Positions 17,779-26,301 are shown, counted from the first letter of the stretch. The stretch: 34,319 nucleotides of DNA from Plectonema cf. radiosum LEGE 06105 (GCF_015207665.1 NZ_JADEWL010000071.1:1-34319), one strand, 5' to 3'. Notes: generated by a model from the letters alone, not told the origin. Translations and numbers: made by a program.

Positions 17779-19320
17779 ATGTCTTTAACAGAGGAAATTC
17801 TGACGCAATTACCAGGTGATGTCTTAGGGGGATTACGTCGTGCAGATAGGATATTAACATCCTTAAAATCGGGAAATACACCCGTACCAATAGTAGTAAA
17901 AGAAAATCAACAGCCTTTAAATATAGTCGATTGGGATGTTGTGATTTCTGGGGGAACTTTAGGTATTTTAATTGCTTGTGCTTTAGCTTCACGAGGTTTA
18001 CGAGTCGCGTTAATTGAAAGAGGAATTTTACGAGGTAGAGAGCAAGAATGGAACATATCTCGTAACGAATTACAAGTACTTTTAGACTTAAATTTACTTA
18101 CCTCTGAAGAGTTAAAAAAATCAATTGTTACTGAATATAACCCAGCTAGAGTCAGCTTTACTTCGGGTACAGAAGTTTGGGTAGAAAATGTTCTCAATAT
18201 CGGTGTATATCCAGTTTATTTACTCGAAATTTTGAAACAAAGATTTTTAGAAATCGGAGGAAAGCTGTTTGAAAATACACCTTTTATTGAAGCAGTAGTT
18301 CATCCCGATGGAGTAGTAGTAAACAATCAATTCAAAAGTAGATTATTAATCGATGCTATGGGGAACCTTTCTCCTATCACCCAGCAAATACGTCAAGGAG
18401 TCAAACCGGATGCGTTGTGTTTAGTAGTAGGAACTTGTGCTTCAGGTTTTCCGGAAAACCAAACTGGTGACTTGTTGTTATCCTTTACTGAAATAAAAAA
18501 CCACTGTCAGTATTTCTGGGAAGCTTTTCCCGCAAAAGAAGGTAGAACAACTTATATGTTTACCTATATGGATGCACATTTACAGCATATCGGATTGGAA
18601 GCATTTTTTGAGGAATATCTGCGCTTGATGCCAGAATATCAAAGTGTAGAATTACAGCAACTTGACTTTAAACGAGCGCTGTTTGGCTTCTTTCCTTCCT
18701 ATCGTCAAAGTCCTTTAAAAACACCATTTTCTCGTATTTTACCAGTAGGTGATAGTAGCGGAAATCAATCTCCTTTAAGTTTCGGTGGTTTCGGTGCAAT
18801 GATACGAAATCTCAAGCGTTTAACTTTGGGTATTGATGAAGCTTTGCAAACTAATCAATTATCAGCTGCATCGCTGTCATTGTTGCAACCATATCAACCA
18901 AGTTTAACAGTTACTTGGTTATTTCAAAAAGCGATGAGTGTGGGTGTAAATCAAAAAATTGAGTCAAATCAAATCAATCAATTATTATCAGTTGTATTTG
19001 GTCAAATGCAACAGTTAGGCGAACCAGTACTCAAGCCATTTTTACAAGATGTAGTGCAGTTTGGAGGTTTAACAAAAACGCTTTTAAAAACAAGTTTGAC
19101 TCATCCAAGTTTAGTTATAAAAATCATTCCTCAAGTTGGTTTAATAACTTTGTTAGATTGGTTATGGCATTACATTAATTTAGGTATTTATTCTGTTTTA
19201 TTTATTGCCAGTCAAATGTTAGAACCGTGGATGAAAAATCTTCCAAATAACTATCAATATTATTGGCATCGTTGGGTTGATGCTTGGAAATATGGTTCTG
19301 GGAATGACTATCACGAATAA
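17779..19320 (+). CDS. cruP: CruP/CruA-like FAD-dependent oxidoreductase (lycopene cyclase family)
   Basis: Flavoprotein of the lycopene-cyclase/CruA-CruP group, 513 residues from the ATG at 17779 (the frame opens at a TTG 63 bases earlier, less likely). A Rossmann FAD-binding motif is seen near residues 51-81 (DWDVVISGGTLGI, then GLRVALIERG). WNISRNEL follows, and GDSSGNQSPLSFGGFG is the second FAD-binding region, a signature of this group. The C-terminal ~150 residues are helical and partly hydrophobic. Length fits CruP better than the longer CruA. Known of the family: CruA is a lycopene cyclase in some bacteria, while CruP does not clearly cyclise lycopene and is linked to carotenoid and oxidative-stress balance. 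The symbol is by resemblance only. Two tandem membrane proteins follow on the same strand. Confidence 0.68.
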   Translation: MSLTEEILTQLPGDVLGGLRRADRILTSLKSGNTPVPIVVKENQQPLNIVDWDVVISGGTLGILIACALASRGLRVALIERGILRGREQEWNISRNELQVLLDLNLLTSEELKKSIVTEYNPARVSFTSGTEVWVENVLNIGVYPVYLLEILKQRFLEIGGKLFENTPFIEAVVHPDGVVVNNQFKSRLLIDAMGNLSPITQQIRQGVKPDALCLVVGTCASGFPENQTGDLLLSFTEIKNHCQYFWEAFPAKEGRTTYMFTYMDAHLQHIGLEAFFEEYLRLMPEYQSVELQQLDFKRALFGFFPSYRQSPLKTPFSRILPVGDSSGNQSPLSFGGFGAMIRNLKRLTLGIDEALQTNQLSAASLSLLQPYQPSLTVTWLFQKAMSVGVNQKIESNQINQLLSVVFGQMQQLGEPVLKPFLQDVVQFGGLTKTLLKTSLTHPSLVIKIIPQVGLITLLDWLWHYINLGIYSVLFIASQMLEPWMKNLPNNYQYYWHRWVDAWKYGSGNDYHE

Positions 19321-19433
19321 GTTAGGAGTTATAGAATTTTGGATTTTAAATTTTAGATTTTGGATTACAACTATAATTGACAGTTGTTTATTACCAACCT
19401 TAGACCTCTAACCTTGACCTTTTATTAAATCAT

Positions 19434-20138
19434 ATGCTTCAAAAACAATCAACAGTTAATAAATACTTTGTCGTATTAACTAACTTACTGCGAGAACGTC
19501 AAGGATTTTTAGAAGAAATTCGCGAACAGGTTCGATTACAAAATAAAATCATTTCTTTATTAGTTTGTAGTTCGCTATTTTTTGCTATATATGGTGCAAT
19601 TATTGGTGCTTATCATAGCTGGATGCAGGCTTTATCTTCTGCTATAAAGTTACCGGCACTTTATTTAATTACCTTGCTAATTTGTCTACCGACTTTGTAT
19701 TTTGCTAATATAATTTTTGGCGATAAACGAACTTTTTCTCAATACTTTGCTTTAGTTTTAACTGCTGTTTCTGTTACGAGTGTACTGTTATTTAGCTTTG
19801 CACCAATAACCTTGTTTTTTATGCTTAGTACTGGTAACTATCAGTTTCTCATTTTGTTAAATGTAATTATTTTTGCCTCTACAGGATTTATCGGGATTTC
19901 TTCTTTATATAAAGCTGCAAAAGTAGTTTTAGAACAAGATGGTGAAAATAGTCTCATGCGGCAAAAAATATTGCGATCGTGGTTATTTTTATATGCATTT
20001 GTTGGTAGTCAATTAGGATGGACTCTCAGACCTTTTTTCGGTACTCCAACAGCACCTTTTACATTATTTAGAGAAAGAGAAGGAAACTTTTATTTAAGTA
20101 TTATTCAATCTTTAGCTCACCTTTTGGGATTTAGGTAA
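19434..20138 (+). CDS. Conserved cyanobacterial multi-pass membrane protein, tandem copy 1
   Basis: A 234-residue protein with about five hydrophobic helices (from ~38, 70, 98, 130 and 180) after a charged N-terminal helix RERQGFLEEIREQVRLQNK. Conserved between this and the next gene: FAIYGAIIGA, SAIKLPA, LTAVSV, LLFSFAP, and QLGWTLRPFFG near the C-terminus. I recall relatives annotated automatically as actin-binding WH2-domain proteins; I see nothing supporting that label, and function is unknown. It starts 113 bases after the CruP-like gene in the same direction, so it may be co-transcribed with it. Location is a membrane, plasma or thylakoid. Confidence 0.8.
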   Translation: MLQKQSTVNKYFVVLTNLLRERQGFLEEIREQVRLQNKIISLLVCSSLFFAIYGAIIGAYHSWMQALSSAIKLPALYLITLLICLPTLYFANIIFGDKRTFSQYFALVLTAVSVTSVLLFSFAPITLFFMLSTGNYQFLILLNVIIFASTGFIGISSLYKAAKVVLEQDGENSLMRQKILRSWLFLYAFVGSQLGWTLRPFFGTPTAPFTLFREREGNFYLSIIQSLAHLLGFR

Positions 20139-20141
20139 TTT

Positions 20142-20200
20142 AGTTAGGAGTTGTTGTAGAGACGTAGCCGGGCGTTACGTCTTTAGGGGAGTTAGGAGTT
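20142..20200. repeat. Palindromic repeat (copy 3) flanked by 11-bp direct repeats
   Basis: A hairpin with arms agacgta (20160-20166) and tacgtct (20176-20182) around a less symmetric GC-rich centre. It is bordered by two identical direct repeats agttaggagtt at 20142-20152 and 20190-20200. It lies between the two tandem membrane-protein genes. Confidence 0.65.
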
Positions 20201-20261
20201 AAGCTATTTGTTCAGTTAATTTTCATAAAATCCATCATCATCACTGTAATAAATAACAATA

Positions 20262-20993
20262 ATGAATCAAGATAATAAAATGCTGGAAAATAAAACTCAA
20301 TTTCAAGGAAGCAAACACTTTAATGTTTTACTCAGCTTACTGCGGGATAGACAAAGCTTTTTAGAAGAAATTCGTCAGGAAATTCGATTACAAAGTAAAA
20401 CTAATTCTTTACTGGTTTCCAGTTCTATTTTCTTTGCAATTTATGGTGCAATTATTGGTGCTTCTCATGGCTGGATGCAAGCATTAACCAGCGCGATTAA
20501 GCTACCTGCATTCTACTTATTAGCATTGTTTATTTGTTTTCCAACTTTGTTCTTTTTCAATGTTTTATTTGGCTCTCGTAGCACTTTACAACAGCATTTT
20601 GTCGTATTACTTACTGCTGTATCGGTAATCAGCGTGCTGCTTTTCAGCTTTGCACCAGTAACTTTATTCTTTCTAATTACCACACCTGACTCTTACCAAT
20701 TTTTCAAAATTCTTAATGTGTTTATTTTCGGTATCACAGGTTCATTCGGGGTTAAATTCCTTTACGATGGAATGCAGTTGCTTTCTCAACAAGATGAAGA
20801 AGGTATTGGTACTCGGACAACTATTTTAAAATCTTGGTTACTGCTTTACGGCTTTGTCGGTATGCAGTTAGGATGGTTTTTAAGACCGTTTTTTGGCGCA
20901 CCTGGCACTAAATTTGAATTATTCCGTGCAGTACAGGGAAATTTTTATCTTGATATTGTTGCAGCAGTTTCGGAGATTTTGGGGTTTAAGTAA
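20262..20993 (+). CDS. Conserved cyanobacterial multi-pass membrane protein, tandem copy 2
   Basis: A 243-residue paralogue of the preceding gene, more than half identical by eye from the RDRQSFLEEIRQEIRLQ helix to the end. It shares FAIYGAIIGA, SAIKLPA, LLFSFAP, QLGWFLRPFFG and GNFYL. Membrane helices occupy the same positions. The first ~16 residues (MNQDNKMLENKTQFQG) are specific to this copy; Met7 is an alternative start. The two genes must have arisen by tandem duplication; the differences lie mainly in loops and the N-terminus, which suggests both are retained and functional, perhaps as a hetero-oligomer. Function unknown. Confidence 0.8.
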   Translation: MNQDNKMLENKTQFQGSKHFNVLLSLLRDRQSFLEEIRQEIRLQSKTNSLLVSSSIFFAIYGAIIGASHGWMQALTSAIKLPAFYLLALFICFPTLFFFNVLFGSRSTLQQHFVVLLTAVSVISVLLFSFAPVTLFFLITTPDSYQFFKILNVFIFGITGSFGVKFLYDGMQLLSQQDEEGIGTRTTILKSWLLLYGFVGMQLGWFLRPFFGAPGTKFELFRAVQGNFYLDIVAAVSEILGFK

Positions 20994-21027
20994 GATTTAA
21001 AAATTAGTTAGTAGTTAAAAATAATAC

Positions 21028-21078
21028 CCTCAGACTGGAAGTCTGGGGCTACAAAAACAAAGCCCACGAAGGTGGGCT
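21028..21078. terminator. Double hairpin after tandem membrane-protein genes
   Basis: First stem pairs 21028-21036 with 21040-21048 (ccctcagact/agtctgggg, one G-T). The second stem is agcccac (21061-21067) with gtgggct (21072-21078). GGGCT of the first can also pair with AGCCC of the second, giving an alternative fold. It lies between convergent genes and probably terminates transcription. This tandem-hairpin layout resembles dispersed repeats that I recall from related genomes. Confidence 0.55.
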
Positions 21079-21187
21079 GTTAAAAGTGAATTTTTGAAGG
21101 ATAAAAATTTGTCTTTTTACAAATAATCCTAATTTTCTTTTAGGAATACCAAAAAATGAATCAACTTTGATTATTTCTCCTCATTCC

Positions 21188-21841
21188 TTATCCTAATAAC
21201 TCATCAACTCCAACGCTAAAGCCATTCAGTAATCTTTGAGTGTAAACTATATCGCCAGAACTGAATATAAGTCGTTGATTTTCCGTAACAATAATAATCC
21301 AACGATTTTCTGGGAAAATTAACCAAACTTCCTCACTTCCGGAACGCAAATATTCGTGAGATTTTGCAATCAATTCTTCTGCTAAATCGGCAGGAGAAGC
21401 CACTTCGGCAATCAAGGAGAAACTTTGAGGGAATACTTCCAAGTCGCCAAAATGCTCAACTAACTGCGGTGTAATGTAAGCAACGTCTGGCGATCGCCCT
21501 TGAATTTTAGTGCGACAGGGTACGTGATTATACACCTCTCCACCTTGCCCGCTGGAGTTTTTATAACTTCTCCAATAATAGTAAAGATTGCCTAAAATTT
21601 TTCGTTGTTTGAGTGTTAAAACTTTTTGTTCTACTAACTCTTCATTTACCCATTCGATTTCGTAGACATCTTCAACTTCTTTATAAGTTCTGTCTAATTT
21701 ATCGAATGATTTTGATTTATCTTCCGAGTTTTCCATCCAATTTTGTATTAAGAAATCTTCTGTAATTTCGGCATCTTTAAGTGGATTATGCATCCATTCT
21801 TCCAATGAAAAATCTGATGGTACTGCTGTAGAATCTTTCAT
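21188..21841 (-). CDS. Uma2 family (DUF820) PD-(D/E)xK nuclease-like protein
   Basis: Cyanobacteria carry many such genes. The restriction-endonuclease-like core follows EWVNEELVEQKVLTLKQ. From the ATG at 21841 the expected catalytic positions are Asp119 (in SPDVAY), Glu146 (in AEVASP) and Lys160 (in IAKSHEY), and GSEEVWLIFPENR follows, so the active site appears intact. An acidic N-terminal extension of about 60 residues (SLEEWMHNP..., NWMENSED...) precedes the core. The frame opens at a GTG (21859), but GAGGAG lies six bases before the 21841 ATG, which I choose. Cellular target is unknown for the family; the number of copies per genome hints at transposition-like or regulatory roles, not proven. 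Confidence 0.8.
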   Translation of the reverse strand: MKDSTAVPSDFSLEEWMHNPLKDAEITEDFLIQNWMENSEDKSKSFDKLDRTYKEVEDVYEIEWVNEELVEQKVLTLKQRKILGNLYYYWRSYKNSSGQGGEVYNHVPCRTKIQGRSPDVAYITPQLVEHFGDLEVFPQSFSLIAEVASPADLAEELIAKSHEYLRSGSEEVWLIFPENRWIIIVTENQRLIFSSGDIVYTQRLLNGFSVGVDELLG

Positions 21842-22221
21842 TTTCTTCTCCTCACTCACCTAATCATCGCTGTTTTTTGTTTTTCTCTAAACACACCCTA
21901 TAGTCAGGAATTTTAGGAATATTTTATTAAAAACTTAAAAACTTAATTTTCTAATTCATATAATTAAGCTTGATTGTAATTGAATTGTTTGTAATTTTTT
22001 TTGAAAACGTCTTCTGCTATTAACATTTAAGATGATACGACTGAAAGTTAGGATAACCCGGAAAAAGTTTTATTAATATCTGTGTAATTTCCCTTGCTCG
22101 GGTTTTGAAACGACACCCATTAATGTAATGACTGTTTTTAGAAATATTTAGTTCCCCATGCAAAACAATGTAGAGACGCAATATATTGCGTCTCTACAAT
22201 CTGGTATACAAACGATAAATC
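21842..22221. other. Intergenic region between the Uma2-type gene and serC
   Basis: About 380 bases between two minus-strand genes. Its left part must hold the Uma2 gene's promoter. A 30-bp perfect palindrome of the GAGACG family lies at its right end (separate entry). Otherwise AT-rich with no gene recognised. Confidence 0.5.
22169..22198. repeat. Palindromic repeat (copy 4 of the GAGACG family)
   Basis: Perfect 15+15 palindrome, left arm tgtagagacgcaata, right arm tattgcgtctctaca; the longest and cleanest copy. It starts 24 bases beyond the serC stop on the minus strand, so it is placed to terminate or stabilise the serC transcript, although no long T-run follows. Confidence 0.8.
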
Positions 22222-23391
22222 TTACTGCTTGATCTGACCAAATCCCCAATCTAACCAATGGGTTAAAGCTTCCATGTCCTGGGATTCTACCGTTGCACCA
22301 CCCCAAATACGCAACCCCGGAGGAGCATCACGATAGGAACCGATATCATAGGCAACTTCTTCTTTAGCCATCAAGGAAACTAACTCTTTGGCTTTGGCTG
22401 CTTGTTCTTGTTTCGATAAAGATTTATACCATTGATCAACAATCTTCAAACAGATAGAAGTATTGGAACGAATCGATTTATCTGCTACTAAAAAATCAAT
22501 CCAGTCGGATTTCGCAACCCAATCTTCTAGAACTTGTAAATTACTATTAGAACGCTCAATTAACTTCGATAAACCGCCGATGGATTTGCCCCATTTTAAA
22601 CCATCAATTGCATCTTCTACACATAACATTGATGGTGTATTAATTGTAGAACCTTCAAAGATTTCTTCGATTAATTTACCGCCTTTAGTTAACCGAAAAA
22701 TCTTTGGTAATGCTCTATCAGGAGTATAACTTTCTAATCTTTCAACCGCCCTTGGAGACAAAACAATTACACCGTGAGCGCCTTCACCACCCATGACTTT
22801 CTGCCAAGAATAAGTCAAAACATCGATTTTCTGCCAAGGAATTTCCATTGCATAAACAGCAGAAGTCGCATCGCAAATAGTTAACCCCTGACGATTATCT
22901 TTTATCCAATCACCATCAGGAACTTTAACGCCAGAAGTCGTACCGTTCCAGGTAAATACCACATCGCGATCGCAATCAACCAGCGACAAATCGGGAATTT
23001 GCCCGTAATCGGCTTCATAAGTATTAATATCTTGTAACTTCAACTGTTTAACTGCATCAGTCACCCAGCCCTTGCCAAAACTTTCCCACGCTAAAACATC
23101 AACACCGCGCTGTCCTAACATCGTCCACATAGCCATTTCCACCGCACCCGTATCCGATGCCGGGACAATACCCAATCGATAATCATCAGGAATTTGGAGA
23201 ATTTCCTTGGATAACTCAATGGTTTCCGCTAACTTAGCCTTACCTAACTTAGAACGGTGAGAACGTCCAATAGTTGCATCTTTTAATACCTCCAAAGACC
23301 AACCAGGACGTTTAGAACATGGGCCAGAAGAAAAATTAGGATTTTCGGGGCGAATGCTGGGCTTTTGTGCCGATTTGTGTTGTGTTTGCAT
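22222..23391 (-). CDS. serC: Phosphoserine aminotransferase
   Basis: PLP enzyme converting 3-phosphohydroxypyruvate and glutamate to phosphoserine, the second step of serine synthesis; cytoplasmic. It begins [15 protein letters not shown], the signature of the alphaproteobacterial/archaeal-type SerC subgroup. The cofactor Lys is in [14 protein letters not shown] (Lys198 from the chosen start). The PLP-ring Asp is in [18 protein letters not shown] and [11 protein letters not shown] are the expected substrate and phosphate contacts. The frame opens with TTG at 23394, but the next codon is ATG at 23391, which is used here. It is about 50 bases downstream of the TetR gene on the same strand, so read-through from that promoter is possible. 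Confidence 0.9.
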   Translation of the reverse strand: MQTQHKSAQKPSIRPENPNFSSGPCSKRPGWSLEVLKDATIGRSHRSKLGKAKLAETIELSKEILQIPDDYRLGIVPASDTGAVEMAMWTMLGQRGVDVLAWESFGKGWVTDAVKQLKLQDINTYEADYGQIPDLSLVDCDRDVVFTWNGTTSGVKVPDGDWIKDNRQGLTICDATSAVYAMEIPWQKIDVLTYSWQKVMGGEGAHGVIVLSPRAVERLESYTPDRALPKIFRLTKGGKLIEEIFEGSTINTPSMLCVEDAIDGLKWGKSIGGLSKLIERSNSNLQVLEDWVAKSDWIDFLVADKSIRSNTSICLKIVDQWYKSLSKQEQAAKAKELVSLMAKEEVAYDIGSYRDAPPGLRIWGGATVESQDMEALTHWLDWGFGQIKQ

Positions 23392-23441
23392 CAATTTATG
23401 GGGGGATATTGGACAGAAAAGTGTGATGCTTAATCGTTAAT

Positions 23442-24128
23442 TTATTCGATCATAATAGCCGATTGTGGGTACTTGAGTGAATGGGGTTGCGGCGAGGATA
23501 AAATCGCCCCGTGTAAATAAGCTTTAATTGCTGCCACTTCACGAGGATCGCCTGTTTTTTCATCCTTACCCGCTACCAAAACTCCTTCAATACGCAAAGA
23601 TGCATATCCTTGAATCATCGCCCAAGCTGCGATCGCTCTTGTCTGTGCTGATTGAGCAGGCGCTCCATTCACAAGATCCATTGCTTCGATGTGGTTCAGA
23701 AGAATATCAAACATCTTTCTGCGCGGTATTGCAACATCAACTTGTTTGGAGTCAAACCACTCGGAACGAATCATCAGCTTAAATGTATTCGGATTTTTAA
23801 TGGCAAAATTAACAATGGCTTGCCCCACAGCCAGAAAACGCTTTTCTAGATCATCTCCGACTTGCTGACAAGCGTTTTCTACTGATTGGACAGCATCTTC
23901 AAAAGCCTGGGCGACATAGGCAGTCATTAAAGCTTCTTTATTCGCGAAGTGGTTGGCTGGTGCGCCATGTGACACCCCGATATGTCGGGCGATCGCCCGC
24001 ATGGATATAGCTTCTAGCCCTTTAGTTTCAAGCAGTTCCCCTGTCGCTCTAAGCAATTCTTCCCGCAAGTTGCCGTGATGATATCTAGCTCTGGATTTTT
24101 CCACTTTTTGTGTTGTTTTTGCTGTCAT
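23442..24128 (-). CDS. TetR family transcriptional regulator
   Basis: A 228-residue repressor-type protein. The DNA-binding domain occupies about 15-65: NLREELLRATGELLETKG, then the helix-turn-helix AISMRAIARHIGVSHGAPA and NHFANKEALMTAY. The C-terminal ligand-binding part includes AWAMIQGYASLRIEG, resembling the WHG-type TetR C-terminal domain. It is divergent from a membrane-protein/SDR operon. The 120-base gap between them holds two related operator-like palindromes overlapping a promoter, so it most likely represses that operon and itself. AAGGA abuts the ATG at too short a spacing, so translation may be weak or the gene leaderless. Inducer unknown; TetR neighbours of SDR enzymes often respond to small toxic or lipophilic compounds. 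Confidence 0.9.
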   Translation of the reverse strand: MTAKTTQKVEKSRARYHHGNLREELLRATGELLETKGLEAISMRAIARHIGVSHGAPANHFANKEALMTAYVAQAFEDAVQSVENACQQVGDDLEKRFLAVGQAIVNFAIKNPNTFKLMIRSEWFDSKQVDVAIPRRKMFDILLNHIEAMDLVNGAPAQSAQTRAIAAWAMIQGYASLRIEGVLVAGKDEKTGDPREVAAIKAYLHGAILSSPQPHSLKYPQSAIMIE

Positions 24129-24160
24129 GTCCTTATTTTAATCATGCTTAAAAAAAAATA

Positions 24161-24211
24161 TGTTGACAACGTCTATATTATTATCTATCTTATATATAGA
24201 CATTGTCTACA
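24161..24211 (+). promoter_or_regulatory. TetR operator pair overlapping a sigma70-type promoter
   Basis: Two 18-base arms, 24161-24178 and 24194-24211, are inverted copies of each other with 16 of 18 matching, 15 bases apart. The right arm contains a perfect odd palindrome TAGACATTGTCTA (24197-24209). The left arm contains its imperfect counterpart (24163-24175). The left copy includes TTGACA (24163-24168), a consensus -35 box, and TATCTT at 24186-24191 gives a 17-base spacer, so the likely rightward promoter is sandwiched between the two operators. Repressor binding to either would block it. Confidence 0.72.
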
Positions 24212-24251
24212 TAGGAACATTATACAAAATCTTGCACAAGGGAGAAGAAAT

Positions 24252-25007
24252 ATGCTTAATGGACAAATTCAAAAATTGGCAATAACCGCAGCGATACTCT
24301 TCGTGTTGCAAAATATCGTTTTCTTTACAGCCTTTGGAATTTTAGGTGGCGCTATTGGTTGGCCGGGGAGCCTCGATCTTCCCGCAGGGGAAAGTCTTCC
24401 TTTAATCCGTGAAAATGCTGGGGCTGTTTTTCAGGGGTATTACATTTATCTCATGTCTGTAATCATTACACTGCCCATGTGGGTGTTAACGCGGCAGGCA
24501 CTTTTAGGGCGGATGGATGCTATTAGCCGGGTAATTTTTGATCTGGTCGTATACTTGTGTATCGCTGCTGTGTCTGCCAAAGCACTCGGAATTCTACGCT
24601 GGCTGTTTGCTATGCCTTACCTAGCTAGGTTGTTAGAGAGCGATCCTTCCAGCCAACCGATGGTGACTATGATGTTCGACATCCTTAATCTTTATGCTGG
24701 TAAAGCCGGAGAGCATCTGGGAGTGCAGCTTTTCTCGGCTCTTTACACTTTATGTGCCGGGTTTGCTCTGACTCGCATGAGTGGTACTTTCCGCTTACTC
24801 GGTATAGCTGGAATTATTGTCGGAATCCTATTTCTACCTTATGGCGATCTTCTGGGACTCGATAACGGAATTTTCCTAACGGTCTCGGGTTTTGCCAACA
24901 CAGCTTGGACGATTGCACTTGCCTTTATCCTAATTATGAAACGCAAGTGGTTGGGTTCTGGTAGTGCAGAAAAGTCCCTGTCGCCATCTTATAGTACGAG
25001 CCTCTAG
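24252..25007 (+). CDS. Multi-pass membrane protein (DUF4386-like)
   Basis: A 251-residue integral membrane protein with about six hydrophobic helices: near residues 8-30, 55-80, 90-115, 150-175, 180-200 and 205-230. It reads like a DUF4386-type protein, a family with no established function; I am not certain of the match. The frame is open from 24075, but that part overlaps the promoter and the TetR gene; the ATG at 24252, preceded by GGGAGAAG, is clearly the start. It is the first gene of the operon controlled from the double operator, and an SDR gene follows 87 bases later. Higher GC than the neighbouring intergenic DNA and the compact module suggest possible transfer as a unit, an inference. 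Confidence 0.8.
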   Translation: MLNGQIQKLAITAAILFVLQNIVFFTAFGILGGAIGWPGSLDLPAGESLPLIRENAGAVFQGYYIYLMSVIITLPMWVLTRQALLGRMDAISRVIFDLVVYLCIAAVSAKALGILRWLFAMPYLARLLESDPSSQPMVTMMFDILNLYAGKAGEHLGVQLFSALYTLCAGFALTRMSGTFRLLGIAGIIVGILFLPYGDLLGLDNGIFLTVSGFANTAWTIALAFILIMKRKWLGSGSAEKSLSPSYSTSL

Positions 25008-25094
25008 CCACTGCTATTTACAAATATGATGTCTGTAACACACCACAATAATTTTATCTAAGTAAAAACCGATATATAAAGGAGACTAAAAAAA

Positions 25095-26099
25095 ATGAAC
25101 CAATCACAACAAAACAAGAAAAACTGCACAGTTATTTTAGGTGCAAGCGGCGGCTTTGGTACTGACATAAGTGTTGAACTGTTAGCTCGTGGAGAAACAC
25201 TCAGACTGGTAACACGTTCTCCGCAAAAGCTGCCAAATGTTCTTCAAAACAATACATTAGTAGAAATCAAGCAGGATACAGATGTGCTTGATATTGATTC
25301 TCTGAGCAAAACTTTCTACGGTGCGGATACAGTTATGTTCGGTCTCAACCGTCCCTATCCGGAATGGGAACCGTTCATGCCTCGCGCTCTGGAAGCTACC
25401 ATCAAGGCTGCCCTCATGCAGGAAACACCACCTAGAATAGTTTTTCCCGGAAATGTTTACGCCCTCGGTACTCCAGGGGAAACTCCTTTTGATGAAAATG
25501 CAGTCAATGCTTCTTCCACTAAAAAAGGACAAATCCGAGCCAAACTAGAAAATATGTTACGCCAAGCTAGTGAAAAACACGGTTTAAAGGTTCTGATTGT
25601 CAGGGCTTCTGATTTTTTCGGACCTAACGTGCGTAATGGATTTGTAGACAGAATATTCGGCAATATAGTAGAGGGCAAACCAGCGGATATTTTCGGTGCG
25701 GGTAAAACTCCCCATCAATTCACCTATGTGCCTGATTTAGCAAAGGCTATAGCTGAGTTATTGCAGAACCAAGAATTTGGGGTTTTTGAGATTGTCAATG
25801 CACCTTCGATTGCAGAAATTTCCATAAAGGATTTGGTTGATATGGCTGCACATAAAACAGGACAACCACATTTGTCTGTGCGCTCCATGCCCTGGAATAT
25901 GGTTTCGCTGATTGGCATATTTTCACCAATGTTGCGTGAAGTAGCGGAAATGAAATATCTTTACGAAATGCCAATTCGGCTTGATACGTCAAAATTTGAA
26001 ACCCTTGTACCAGGCTTCAAGCCGACTTCCCTAGAAGAGGCAATTAGCGAAACTTTGAGAAGTTACGGCGCTACTGTCGTCACAAATCAATCTTTATAA
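25095..26099 (+). CDS. Atypical NAD(P)-binding SDR/epimerase-like protein
   Basis: A 334-residue extended-SDR/NmrA-type Rossmann protein. The nucleotide-binding GASGGFG follows CTVILG near residues 13-23, and LVTRSPQKLP suggests an NADP-type contact through Arg. The substrate part has FGAGKTPHQFTYVPDLAKAI, as in epimerase/dehydratase-like SDRs. The usual YxxxK catalytic pair is not clear: around KKGQIRAKLENML the position four before Lys is Gln, so it may be a non-classical reductase or a sensor-like protein. A strong AAAGGAG precedes the ATG. Second gene of the TetR-controlled operon with the membrane protein; likely substrate is a lipophilic aldehyde, ketone or similar, inferred only from context. 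Confidence 0.85.
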   Translation: MNQSQQNKKNCTVILGASGGFGTDISVELLARGETLRLVTRSPQKLPNVLQNNTLVEIKQDTDVLDIDSLSKTFYGADTVMFGLNRPYPEWEPFMPRALEATIKAALMQETPPRIVFPGNVYALGTPGETPFDENAVNASSTKKGQIRAKLENMLRQASEKHGLKVLIVRASDFFGPNVRNGFVDRIFGNIVEGKPADIFGAGKTPHQFTYVPDLAKAIAELLQNQEFGVFEIVNAPSIAEISIKDLVDMAAHKTGQPHLSVRSMPWNMVSLIGIFSPMLREVAEMKYLYEMPIRLDTSKFETLVPGFKPTSLEEAISETLRSYGATVVTNQSL

Positions 26100-26100
26100 A

Positions 26101-26229
26101 TTGGCTCAAACGATAGAAACTGCTAGTAAAACGGTGGAATCTGGGAAGACTTTGTGGGGAAATATTCAACCTGTTTTGAAGAAACTTCTTCCTTACTTTG
26201 GGGTTGCAAAGACTTTTTTTGGTTTGTAA
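26101..26229 (+). pseudogene. Possible C-terminal fragment of a lost protein
   Basis: An open stretch of 42 codons ending in TAA, directly after the SDR stop and in another frame, reads LAQTIETASKTVESGKT, then a region ending LLPYFGVAKTFFGL. Amphipathic and hydrophobic ends of this kind close several large cyanobacterial multidomain proteins. There is no ATG; it may begin at TTG, or be the 3' scar of a deleted gene. Evidence is composition only. Confidence 0.3.
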
Positions 26230-26301
26230 TTTGAATTGCTTCTCAAGGTTCCGCTATGACTCTAACATTTCACTAAATTCTCGGTATAAACCAAATATCG
26301 G

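Noticed and set aside
24075-24251. N-terminal extension of the membrane-protein frame back to 24075
   Set aside because: It reads through the double operator and into the TetR gene; the ATG at 24252 has a good ribosome site and the natural protein start.
25257-25992. Several minus-strand frames within the SDR gene
   Set aside because: They overlap one clear plus-strand gene with a strong ribosome site and lack any domain signature.
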